Below are positions 9,974-17,847 of a stretch of 64,000 nucleotides of DNA, piece by piece. How positions within the stretch are numbered: position 1 is the stretch's first letter; each line of letters begins with the position of its first letter. Under the pieces are notes generated by a model. That model had not been told where the DNA came from and ran no database searches. It worked only from the letters and a program-made list of their open reading frames with translations. The translations under genes and the position numbers were made by a program. This DNA comes from Immundisolibacter sp049322795 (GTDB lineage: Bacteria > Pseudomonadota > Gammaproteobacteria > Immundisolibacterales > Immundisolibacteraceae), in the NCBI GenBank assembly GCA_049322795.1, contig JBMOQH010000019.1, positions 1-64,000 of the forward strand. The letters run 5' to 3'.

Positions 9974-10743
9974 AGGCTGCAGCAGGCGAGACGAAACGGC
10001 ACGTCCTCGTCGGCTGGCTGCGGCTTGCCAGCGTCGGTGTAACGCACGAAGCGGATGGAGAACCGGTGCCGGCCGGCACTGACCTCGGGGTAGTACTCCG
10101 AACCCAGCGGCAGCACGATGCGCAGCAACTGGTGCGCTTGCGCGGTGTCGAGCGAACGCTGATAAAACCCTTTCTGTGCGGACTCGGGCGCCGCCGCGGC
10201 CGCCTGACGGATCAGGCCCAGAATCAGCGCGGTGGCGCTGCCAAGACCGACGAAAGGGCCGCTCCAGGCATCGAGGTCACGCTGACGGGCCGCGCTCGGT
10301 CGGGCCAGCCACCAGCGGTAGGCCGGCTGATCGAAGTCGCAGTTGCCAAGCGCCAGATTGTGACGTTTGCGCAACTGGCCAATCATGTCGCTTTCCATCA
10401 GCTGCTGTGCAAACGGCAGCGGCAGCCGGTGCAGGCGATCGACTTCGCCGTCGAGCTGATCGAGCACGTCCTGCAAACGCTGGCGGTCAACCTCCGGGGC
10501 GCTTTGCATCGTGGTCAGGATGCCGGCCAGGCGCTCGAGCTCGCGGACGACTTCGGCACGCAGGTCGCTACGCGTCAGCAGGTCGGCAAGATCGAGCAGA
10601 TGCGTCACCGTTGCCCGGTGATGCCAGACCTGATCGCCGCCGAGGCTGTCGTGCAGGTTGCGCAACACGAACTCGATGCGCAACAGCAGACGCATCCGCT
10701 CGTTGAGCGGGTGCTCGTAGACGACGTGCTCGGGTGGATTCAT
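9970..10743 (-). CDS. zapD: Cell division protein ZapD
   Basis: A 257-residue cytoplasmic protein that cross-links FtsZ filaments at midcell. The N-terminus VVYEHPLNERMRLLLRIE is the family signature, followed by the helical domain and a beta-rich C-terminal domain ending near FVRY and FRLACC. The ATG at 10743 is preferred over one 17 codons earlier because it starts at the family's conserved block. It follows coaE by 19 bases and overlaps yacG. Confidence 0.94.
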   Translation of the reverse strand: MNPPEHVVYEHPLNERMRLLLRIEFVLRNLHDSLGGDQVWHHRATVTHLLDLADLLTRSDLRAEVVRELERLAGILTTMQSAPEVDRQRLQDVLDQLDGEVDRLHRLPLPFAQQLMESDMIGQLRKRHNLALGNCDFDQPAYRWWLARPSAARQRDLDAWSGPFVGLGSATALILGLIRQAAAAAPESAQKGFYQRSLDTAQAHQLLRIVLPLGSEYYPEVSAGRHRFSIRFVRYTDAGKPQPADEDVPFRLACCSL

Positions 10744-10762
10744 GACTCGCCAGGAGTGCCCG

Positions 10763-11380
10763 TCACGGCGTTTGGGTGTCGGTGCGCCCGGCAAGGCGCA
10801 GATAGCGTGCGTGCATGCTTTCCAGCTGGCGCTGCAGTGCCTTCATATCGCTGGCATTGTCGACCACGTCATCGGCGCCTTCAAGTCGCCGCTCGCGTGA
10901 TGCCTGGGCCGCCAACATGGCCTCGCACTGAGCCGCTGTCATTCCATCACGCCGCATCAGCCGCGCGATCTGCAGCGCGACCGGGACATCGATGACCAGA
11001 ATGCGCTGCACCAGGGCCCGCAGCGGCGGCGATTCGATCAGCAGCGGCGCGTCCAGAACACAGTACGGCGCGCGGATCTGCGCCAGCCGCGCGCGGATTT
11101 CGTCGCGAATCAGCGGGTGCAGGATGGCTTCCAGGCGACGCCGCTCGGCCGCATCGGCGAACACGATTTCGCGCAGGCGCCGCCGATCGAGCGTGCCGTC
11201 GACCTGCAGCACCCCCGGCCCGAATGCCGCGCCCACCGCCGCCAATCCCGGCGAGCCTGGCGCGACGACATCGCGCGCCACCTGATCGGCGTCGACGACC
11301 GGCACACACAGCTGACGGAAAAACGCTGCTGCGGTGGATTTTCCGGACGCGATGCCGCCCGTGAGCCCGACCACCAGCAT
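10763..11380 (-). CDS. coaE: Dephospho-CoA kinase
   Basis: Phosphorylates the 3'-hydroxyl of dephospho-CoA with ATP, the last step of coenzyme A synthesis. The 205-residue protein opens with VGLTGGIASGKST, a P-loop at residues 8-16, followed by the DADQVARDVV substrate segment and the lid region with RDGM. The start codon shares one base with the pilD stop (TGATG), indicating translational coupling in the pilus block. Confidence 0.96.
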   Translation of the reverse strand: MLVVGLTGGIASGKSTAAAFFRQLCVPVVDADQVARDVVAPGSPGLAAVGAAFGPGVLQVDGTLDRRRLREIVFADAAERRRLEAILHPLIRDEIRARLAQIRAPYCVLDAPLLIESPPLRALVQRILVIDVPVALQIARLMRRDGMTAAQCEAMLAAQASRERRLEGADDVVDNASDMKALQRQLESMHARYLRLAGRTDTQTP

Positions 11381-12222
11381 CAGAATGCGGCGCGCCAGTA
11401 GGCGGCGCGCAGCGCCTCACCCCACATCAGATTGATCCAGCCCGCCACGGCGAGAAACGGTCCGAACGGGAACGGCTGCTGGCGCGCGTGGGCGCCGCGG
11501 ACGATGCTGACGACCCCATAGACGGTGCCGACCAGCGACGCGAGCAGGATGCATGCCGGCAACGCCTGCCAGCCAAGCCAGGCGCCGAGCAGCGCCAGCA
11601 GCTTGAAGTCGCCGTAACCCATGCCCTCCTTGCCGGTCATCCACTTGAAGGCGTGATAGACCAGCCACAGGCTGAGATAGCCGGCGGCTGCGCCGATGAC
11701 GGCCGAGCGCAAGTCTGTGAACGTGCCCGCAAGGTTGACCAGCAGTCCGGCCCAGATGCCCGGCAGGGTGATGGCATCCGGCAGCAGCAGATGGTCGATG
11801 TCGATCCGTGTGAGCACCAGCAGTGTGAGGCTGAGGCCCACCGCCGCCAGCGCGGCGAAACTTGGCCCGAAGCGCAGCGCGGCGGCACCTGCCAGCAGCC
11901 CGGCCGCCAGTTCCAGCAGCGGATAACGGGCGGAAATGGGCGCCTGGCACGCTGCGCAGCGGCCGCGCAACCACAGCCAGCCGACCAGCGGCAGGTTGTG
12001 GCGCCAGGCTATCGGCGCCTTGCAGTTGGGACAGTGCGATGCGGGGAAGGCCAGATCGAAGCGTTCGTCGGCAACCGCTACGCCGCCGTCGGCCTGCCAC
12101 TGGCGCTGCAACATGGTCGGCAGGCGATACGCGACCACGTTGAGGAAGCTGCCGATGACCAGCCCCAGCAGCGCGCACACGCCGGCGAACAGCGCCGTGT
12201 CATTGGCAAGCAGATCGAGCAA
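11380..12222 (-). CDS. pilD: Prepilin peptidase/N-methyltransferase PilD
   Basis: Inner-membrane aspartyl protease that cleaves type IV prepilin and type II pseudopilin leaders and N-methylates the new N-terminus. The 280-residue protein has the zinc-binding domain with Cys64, Cys67, Cys89 and Cys92, then multiple membrane helices carrying the catalytic aspartates in LLLPD (Asp149) and GYGDFK (Asp205, the GxGD motif). Ten bases separate it from pilC. Confidence 0.96.
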   Translation of the reverse strand: MLDLLANDTALFAGVCALLGLVIGSFLNVVAYRLPTMLQRQWQADGGVAVADERFDLAFPASHCPNCKAPIAWRHNLPLVGWLWLRGRCAACQAPISARYPLLELAAGLLAGAAALRFGPSFAALAAVGLSLTLLVLTRIDIDHLLLPDAITLPGIWAGLLVNLAGTFTDLRSAVIGAAAGYLSLWLVYHAFKWMTGKEGMGYGDFKLLALLGAWLGWQALPACILLASLVGTVYGVVSIVRGAHARQQPFPFGPFLAVAGWINLMWGEALRAAYWRAAF

Positions 12223-12231
12223 GACGTCGGC

Positions 12232-13455
12232 TCAGAAAACCGACGCGAGCTTGAAGATCGGCAGGTACATGGCAATCACCAGACCGCCGACGATGACGCC
12301 CAGTACCGACATGATCAGCGGCTCCATGAGGCTGGTCAGCCGGTTGACCATCTCGTCGACCTCCGCCTCGTAGAAATCGGCCACCTTGCCCAGCATGTGA
12401 TCGACCGCGCCGGATTCCTCGCCGATCGCCACCATCTGGTTCACCATGTGGGCGAACAGGTTGGTGTTTTCCATCGACGTGTGCAGGGTGCTGCCGGTGG
12501 CCACCTCGTCGCGAATCTGCCGGATCCCCTTCTCGTACACCACGTTGCCCGCGGCGCGGGCGACCGATTCCATCGCTTCCACCAGCGGCACGCCGGCGCC
12601 GAACATGGTGGACAGCGTGCGCGCGTAGCGCGCGACTGCGCCCTTGCGGACGATCTCGCCGATCAGGGGCACACGCAGCAGGGCCGCATCGAGAAAATCC
12701 CTGAACCGCTCGGACCGGCGGTGCGCCTGCACCGCACCCATGGCCGAACCGGCCACCACCATCAGCGCAATCCACCACCATTCGCGGAAACCACGCGACA
12801 ACTCGACCACCCACGCCGTGAGGGCCGGCAAGTCGGCGCCAAAGTCCTTGAACAGACTTTCGAACTGCGGGATCACGAACACCAGCAGGATGGTGGTGAC
12901 GATGAAGCCGACCGCGATGACCGCCGCAGGGTAGAACATCGCGGACCGGATCTTGGCCTTCAGCGCCTCGGATTTCTCCAGATACACCGACAGCTTGGCG
13001 AGCACGCCGTCCAGAATGCCGGCCTGCTCGCCGGCGGCCACCAGGTTGACGTAAAGGTCGTTGAACTGGCGCGGGTGCTGCGCCAGGGCTTCGTGCAGGC
13101 TCAGACCACCCTCGACCTGGCCCTTGATGGCCATCAGCAGCTCGGTCATCGCCGGGTTGTCATGGCCGCGACCGATGATGTCGAACGAGGACACCATCGG
13201 CACGCCCGACTCCAGCATGGTGGCCAGCTGCCGCGTGAAGTACGCGACGTCCGGCGCCGTGACCTTCTGGCGGGATTCCAGCAGCGCGGATTTTGGCTTT
13301 ACCTTGGCACGCAGCACGCCGCGCTTGCGCAGCTGGTCGCGAACAAAGGCCTCATCGGCGCTCTTGATCTGGCCGCTCAGGCGCTTGCCGGAGCGGTCCA
13401 CGCCGGACCAGTTGAAGGTGCGCACGCGCTCGGCGGTGGCGGTACGGGTTGCCAT
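12232..13455 (-). CDS. pilC: Type IV pilus inner membrane platform protein PilC
   Basis: A 407-residue GspF/PilC-type platform protein that couples the pilus ATPase to pilin assembly. Two T2SSF domains are visible: residues about 70-195 (FTRQLATMLESGVPM start) and about 270-395 (ARYARTLSTMFGAGVPL start), with three membrane helices. A GTG twelve bases upstream overlaps the pilB stop; ATG 13455, with GGAG upstream, is preferred. It sits directly behind pilB. Confidence 0.95.
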   Translation of the reverse strand: MATRTATAERVRTFNWSGVDRSGKRLSGQIKSADEAFVRDQLRKRGVLRAKVKPKSALLESRQKVTAPDVAYFTRQLATMLESGVPMVSSFDIIGRGHDNPAMTELLMAIKGQVEGGLSLHEALAQHPRQFNDLYVNLVAAGEQAGILDGVLAKLSVYLEKSEALKAKIRSAMFYPAAVIAVGFIVTTILLVFVIPQFESLFKDFGADLPALTAWVVELSRGFREWWWIALMVVAGSAMGAVQAHRRSERFRDFLDAALLRVPLIGEIVRKGAVARYARTLSTMFGAGVPLVEAMESVARAAGNVVYEKGIRQIRDEVATGSTLHTSMENTNLFAHMVNQMVAIGEESGAVDHMLGKVADFYEAEVDEMVNRLTSLMEPLIMSVLGVIVGGLVIAMYLPIFKLASVF

Positions 13456-13463
13456 CGGGGACG

Positions 13464-15176
13464 TCACTCCTTGGTGATGCGGCGAATCTCGCTCAGGCTC
13501 GTGACGCCCTCGCGTACCTTGGCGAGGCCGGCCTGGACCAGATCGGCGATGCCTTCTTTGGCCGCCTGTTGCGCGATGTCGATATCGGACACCTCATGCA
13601 TGATGAGCTTTCGCATGTCTTCCGAAATCGGCATGACCTGATAGATGCCGACGCGACCCTTGTAGCCCTCGGTGCACTGGTCGCAGCCCACCGCCTCGTA
13701 GACCGTCAGCCCGGCGTCCACTTCTTCCTGCGAAAACCCCTCGCGCAGCAGCGCCGCGGGCGGCAGGTCGAGCGGTTTCTTGCACAGCTTGCACAGGCGC
13801 CGCGCCAGGCGCTGCGCCATGACGAGGTTCAGCGCGGCTGCCACGTTGTAGGACGGCACGCCCATGTTCATCAGGCGGGTGATGGTCTGCGGCGCATCAT
13901 TGGTGTGCAGCGTGGCCAGCACCATGTGACCGGTCTGCGCCGCCTTGACGGCGATTTCCGCCGTCTCCAGATCGCGAATCTCACCGATCAGGATCACGTC
14001 CGGATCCTGGCGCAGGAACGAGCGCAGCGCGGCGGCGAAGGTGAGCCCGGCCTTGACGTTCACGTTGACCTGGTTGACCCCTTCCATGACGATTTCGACC
14101 GGATCCTCGGCCGTCGAGATATTGATGCCGGGCTGATTCAGTTCCCGCAGCCCGGCATACAGGCTCATCGTCTTGCCGCTACCGGTGGGCCCGGTAATCA
14201 GGATCATGCCGTAGGGCTTGTGCAGGTTTTTTTCGAACAGCGCGCGCTGCTCCGGGTCGAAGCCGAGCTTTTCGACGCTGAGCAGTCCACCGCCCGCATC
14301 CAGCACGCGCATGACGATTTTCTCGCCGTACAGCGTCGGGCAGGTACTGACGCGAAGGTCCACCGTACGCTGGCGCGACACCTTGAGCTTGATGCGACCG
14401 TCCTGGGGCACGCGCCGCTCGGCGATGTCGAGCCGCGCCAGCACCTTGACGCGGGCGGCCAGGCGGTTGGCGAGCCCGGGCGGCGGCGCGGCCACCTCGC
14501 GCAGGATTCCGTCGATTCGGTAACGCACCCGGTAGCGCTTTTCGTAGGGCTCGAAATGCAGGTCGGACGCACCCTTGCCGATCGCGTCCAGCAGCAGCTT
14601 GTTGACGTAGCGCACCACCGGCGCGTCGTCGACGTCGATGTTGGCACCACCCGTGTCCGGCTCCTCGTCCGCCATCACCAGGGCGTCGAGATCGGCGTCG
14701 TTGATGTCGTCGAGCGGCTGGGCGTCCTGTGAGCTGAGCAGTCGCCCAACCAGGGCCATGAGCTTGTCGTGAGCCACCAGAATGGCTTCCGTGCTCAGGC
14801 CCGAGCTGAACTTGATCTCGTCGAGCGCGCGGTAATCGGTTGGATCGGACAGGGCCGCGAACAGGCGATTGCCCCGCCGAAACAGCGGCATCGCACGGTA
14901 TTTGCGAACAATCTGCTCGCTGACACCGTGCATGCTGAGCACGGCCGGATCGATCGCGTCGAGGTCCAGCACCGGCAGGCCGAACTCGGTCGAAGCGCAC
15001 AGCGCGACCTGCTCGGCGTCGTAGCCCCCCTCCTCAACCAGGTAGGAAACCAGAGACATTTCCCGCGCCGCAGCGGTCTGGCTCGCATGCGCGGCCTCGG
15101 CATCCGTCAGCAGGCCCACACTGGCCAGGCGCTTGGCCAGGCCGATCAAGGTCACTTGGGTGCTGGGGGTGGCCAT
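13464..15176 (-). CDS. pilB: Type IV pilus assembly ATPase PilB
   Basis: Cytoplasmic hexameric ATPase that drives pilus extension. The 570-residue protein has the MshEN-like N-terminal domain (about 40-150), then the GspE core with Walker A GPTGSGKT, the Asp box EDPVE, Walker B LIGEIRD, and the His box TGHMVLATLHTND. A four-cysteine zinc motif (CKLCKK and CDQC) lies near the C-terminus. Start ATG 15176 fits family length. No obvious promoter is seen immediately upstream. Confidence 0.96.
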   Translation of the reverse strand: MATPSTQVTLIGLAKRLASVGLLTDAEAAHASQTAAAREMSLVSYLVEEGGYDAEQVALCASTEFGLPVLDLDAIDPAVLSMHGVSEQIVRKYRAMPLFRRGNRLFAALSDPTDYRALDEIKFSSGLSTEAILVAHDKLMALVGRLLSSQDAQPLDDINDADLDALVMADEEPDTGGANIDVDDAPVVRYVNKLLLDAIGKGASDLHFEPYEKRYRVRYRIDGILREVAAPPPGLANRLAARVKVLARLDIAERRVPQDGRIKLKVSRQRTVDLRVSTCPTLYGEKIVMRVLDAGGGLLSVEKLGFDPEQRALFEKNLHKPYGMILITGPTGSGKTMSLYAGLRELNQPGINISTAEDPVEIVMEGVNQVNVNVKAGLTFAAALRSFLRQDPDVILIGEIRDLETAEIAVKAAQTGHMVLATLHTNDAPQTITRLMNMGVPSYNVAAALNLVMAQRLARRLCKLCKKPLDLPPAALLREGFSQEEVDAGLTVYEAVGCDQCTEGYKGRVGIYQVMPISEDMRKLIMHEVSDIDIAQQAAKEGIADLVQAGLAKVREGVTSLSEIRRITKE

Positions 15177-15568
15177 GCGTGCGAGGCTATTTTCTACAGG
15201 CTGACAAACTGGACGCGGGTTGACCGTCCGTACTATGTACACCGCCCCGTCCCGACCGGCAACGCAAACCGGCCACGAATGCACCGCCAATGGTAGCGTT
15301 GCCCGGGCTTGGGTGTTTATCGGCGCATTGCGGGTCGGACTTGAAGCTTGATACAGGGGCGGCCACGGATTCCTCAGCGCCCACGCCAGACCTCGCCCTG
15401 ACAAGCACCGACCGTGCCGGGTCGATAAGGTTTTGAGTTCTGGCCACACCAGACGGGTGTTCGTCGGCTATTCATGAAAGGCCAGCCGGCGCGAACGCGC
15501 CCGCGGCGAGGCGGATAGCGGACGGACGGACGGACGGACGGATCAATCAGCATTCGAGGAGCGATGGC
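15177..15568. other. Intergenic region between pilB and bicupin gene
   Basis: About 390 bases between divergent genes. The only structure seen is a tetranucleotide tandem repeat at its right end. No convincing sigma-70 pair, sigma-54 site or small gene was found by eye. Confidence 0.5.
15520..15542. repeat. (GGAC)n tetranucleotide tandem repeat, 5.75 copies
   Basis: Nearly six perfect copies of GGAC, ending 26 bases before the bicupin start codon, between any promoter and the GAGGAG ribosome-binding site. Such tracts can change copy number by slipped-strand mispairing and alter expression. Whether this one varies cannot be judged from a single sequence. Confidence 0.85.
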
Positions 15569-16549
15569 ATGAAGCGATTTTGGCCGGGTGTGGCCCTTGC
15601 AGCGGCGGTTGGCGCGCAGGCGGCCGACGACCCGCGGCTGCAGCCGGGGCAACTGCGACTGCTCGATCTCGACCGCGCGCAGCTGCGGGAAGTAGTGCCA
15701 GGCGCGGTCTACATGCGGCATTGGTTCGGCAGCCATCAGAGCACTGCCCTGTTCCGCTTCCCGCCGGCAGCCGCCAGCGCCGCGCCCGCCAAGCTCGCCT
15801 TCCACAGCCACGGCACGGAGTTCGCGGTACAGCAGGCAGGCGATTCCGAAATCATCGACGAACGCCGGCGCCGCTATGCGCTCAAGGAAGGCGACGTCGT
15901 GCTGGTGAAGGCCAACGTGCGCCACACCGGCAGCTTCGGGAACACCGAAAACCGCATCCTGAGCGTGGTCACGCCGGCCCGGCCGGAATACCCGCCCGAG
16001 GATGGTGCGGCGTATTTCCCGGGGCATGGCCAACCGGCTGCGCTTGCGGCGCCGGCCCGCACCGATTTCGCCGGGCCCACGGTGCGAACCCTGTTCAACC
16101 TCGCCACCGTGGAGTCGACACTCGGCGTTTATCCGGGCGGCGCGGTGGCGTTCGCCCACTGGCACGGGGATGACGTTAGCGTCGCCGTGACGCGCCTGCG
16201 CGGCGAGGGCGCCGGACATCAGCCGGCCGAGCACGCCGTCCACGGCGAGGAACTGGCCTGGCTGGTGCGTGGGGAGATGCGCTACCTGTCGCCCGGCCTG
16301 GGCGAGGTCACCGCAGGGCCGGGTCAGGCGGTGGTGCTGCCGCCGTACCGGGCACACAGCGCGCAGTGCCTGACCGACGAGTGCCTGATCGTTTCGTGGC
16401 ACAGTCCGCGGCGCGACGAATGGGGCCCGGAAGGAAGTCTGCCGCCGCTCGCATTGATCACCACGGGCGCCGGCGCAGTGGCCAGCCATCATCCCGCGCA
16501 GTGCCCATGCAAGAAGGACGCTCAGGTGAGCAGCGCAAATTCGCGGTGA
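15569..16549 (+). CDS. Periplasmic two-cupin-domain protein of unknown function
   Basis: A 326-residue protein with a signal peptide (about 1-19, ending AQAAD). Two cupin barrels are visible: residues about 70-135 (LAFHSHGTEFAVQQ through GDVVLVKANVRHTG) and about 190-275 (VAFAHWHGDD through GQAVVLPPYRAHS). Both retain histidines that could hold a metal. The C-terminal tail has a CPCKK motif. It resembles bicupins used as dioxygenases, isomerases or binding proteins, but I do not recognise the family. A good GAGGAG site precedes the ATG. Adjacent to an RND efflux operon with a 212-base gap, so functional linkage is unproven. Confidence 0.65.
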   Translation: MKRFWPGVALAAAVGAQAADDPRLQPGQLRLLDLDRAQLREVVPGAVYMRHWFGSHQSTALFRFPPAAASAAPAKLAFHSHGTEFAVQQAGDSEIIDERRRRYALKEGDVVLVKANVRHTGSFGNTENRILSVVTPARPEYPPEDGAAYFPGHGQPAALAAPARTDFAGPTVRTLFNLATVESTLGVYPGGAVAFAHWHGDDVSVAVTRLRGEGAGHQPAEHAVHGEELAWLVRGEMRYLSPGLGEVTAGPGQAVVLPPYRAHSAQCLTDECLIVSWHSPRRDEWGPEGSLPPLALITTGAGAVASHHPAQCPCKKDAQVSSANSR

Positions 16550-16637
16550 AACGCTGAAGAATTCTGCGCGTGCCATTTTCATTGCGGCGGCATGACCTGC
16601 AGGCCGGGCATCATGGGCCGATGCCCCAGCACGTTAC

Positions 16638-16665
16638 CGGTGGTTGCCCCGAACGGGAACCACCG
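16638..16665. terminator. Stem-loop between bicupin and efflux operon
   Basis: CGGTGGTT pairs with AACCACCG, extended inward by CCC/GGG past one bulged base, around a CGAAC loop. There is no T run, so this may be a factor-dependent terminator or an operator for the efflux operon. Confidence 0.4.
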
Positions 16666-16761
16666 AATAATGCAGAGCATTGCCGCCGATACCCGTTAAG
16701 CTCGCCTCCCGTCGCGATCTGCCGCGGCATCTCTATCCCCTCACTCCAAGGAAAGGACGAC

Positions 16762-17847
16762 ATGCGATCGAAGGGCTGGAACTGGCGTGGTGGCCTCGCG
16801 TGCAGCATGGCCGCCGCGTTATTCGGCTGTGGCGGCGCGACGGCGCCGGAGGCTCCGCCCCCCCGTCAGGTTTCCATCACCGCCGCTCAGGCGGCGGCAC
16901 GGCCGGTTGAGGTGCTGGAAGAGTCGGTTGGTTTCATCGACACCCTCACCGCACCGTTGGTGGCGGCCGAAGTGGCCGGCCGGCTGGTCGAAGTGAAAGT
17001 CGACGTTGGCCAGGCCGTCAAGGCCGGCGATGTGCTGGCCCGCATCGATGCGGTGGACTACGAAAACGAGCTGCGCTCGGCGACGGCCGAAGTCGGGCGC
17101 CTGCAGGCGCTGGTCGACAACCAGCGCCGCGTGGTGGACCGCTTGCGTAGCCTCGGCCGCGACGAGTTCGTGTCGGAGACCGCGCTCGACGAGGCCGAAT
17201 CGCAGCTGAAGGCGCTCACCGAACAGCTGGCAACCGCCGGCGCGCGGCGCGACATCGCCGCCCGCGGCGTGAGCAAGACCACCGTAATGGCGCCCGTCGA
17301 TGGCGTGATCCAGCAGCGCCTGGTGTCGAAGGGCACGTATGTGGCCAACGGGCAGGCGCTGTTCGAGATCGCCACCCGCGCCATGCTGCGCGTGCACCTG
17401 CCGCTGCCGGAAACGGTGCTCGGCCGCGTCGCGGTCGGTCAGACCGTATACCTGACCACCCCCACCGCGCCCAACCAGCGCGTTACCGGCCGCGTGAGCG
17501 AACTGCGCCCGCGCGTGAGCACCGGCAGCCGCGCCGGCGAGGCCATCGTGGAGTTGCCGAACCCGGGCGACTGGGCACCGGGCGCCAGCGTGGTCGGTCA
17601 GTTGGTGCTCGAACGGCGCGAGTCGGTCGTGGTGCCCGCCGTGAGCGTAGTCCTGCGCCCGGCCGGACAGGTCACCTACCGCATCGATGGCGACACCGCG
17701 CGACAAGTCAAGGTCGAAGTCGGCGAGCGGCTCGGCAGCGAGATCGAAATTCTCTCGGGGCTCGAAACGGGCACCCAAATTGCCGTTGACGGCGCCGCCT
17801 ACCTGTCCGACGGCGCAAGCGTGAAGCTGCGGGAGCAAGGCTCATGA
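16762..17847 (+). CDS. RND efflux periplasmic adaptor (membrane fusion) lipoprotein
   Basis: A 361-residue HlyD/AcrA-type adaptor linking an inner membrane pump to an outer membrane channel. A lipobox (ALFGC) ends the signal sequence. The first half-lipoyl motif (AGRLVEVKVDVGQAVKAGDVLARID) lies near residues 75-98, followed by the coiled-coil hairpin, the second half-lipoyl (VMAPVDGVIQQRLVSKGTYV), beta-barrel and membrane-proximal domains. The ATG at 16762 is chosen for its AAGGAAAGG site and lipoprotein signal. It overlaps the RND gene by ATGA. Confidence 0.9.
   Translation: MRSKGWNWRGGLACSMAAALFGCGGATAPEAPPPRQVSITAAQAAARPVEVLEESVGFIDTLTAPLVAAEVAGRLVEVKVDVGQAVKAGDVLARIDAVDYENELRSATAEVGRLQALVDNQRRVVDRLRSLGRDEFVSETALDEAESQLKALTEQLATAGARRDIAARGVSKTTVMAPVDGVIQQRLVSKGTYVANGQALFEIATRAMLRVHLPLPETVLGRVAVGQTVYLTTPTAPNQRVTGRVSELRPRVSTGSRAGEAIVELPNPGDWAPGASVVGQLVLERRESVVVPAVSVVLRPAGQVTYRIDGDTARQVKVEVGERLGSEIEILSGLETGTQIAVDGAAYLSDGASVKLREQGS

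Noticed and set aside
11488..13641. A 717-codon open frame opposite pilD and pilC
   Set aside because: Composition dominated by Gln, Arg, His and Ala with no family; the minus-strand pilus genes explain the region.
15177..15340. Sigma-54 promoter before pilB
   Set aside because: A TGGCC/TTGC pair was seen but its spacing is two bases too long.
15520..15542. CRISPR-like array
   Set aside because: Four-base units without spacers; a simple tandem repeat.
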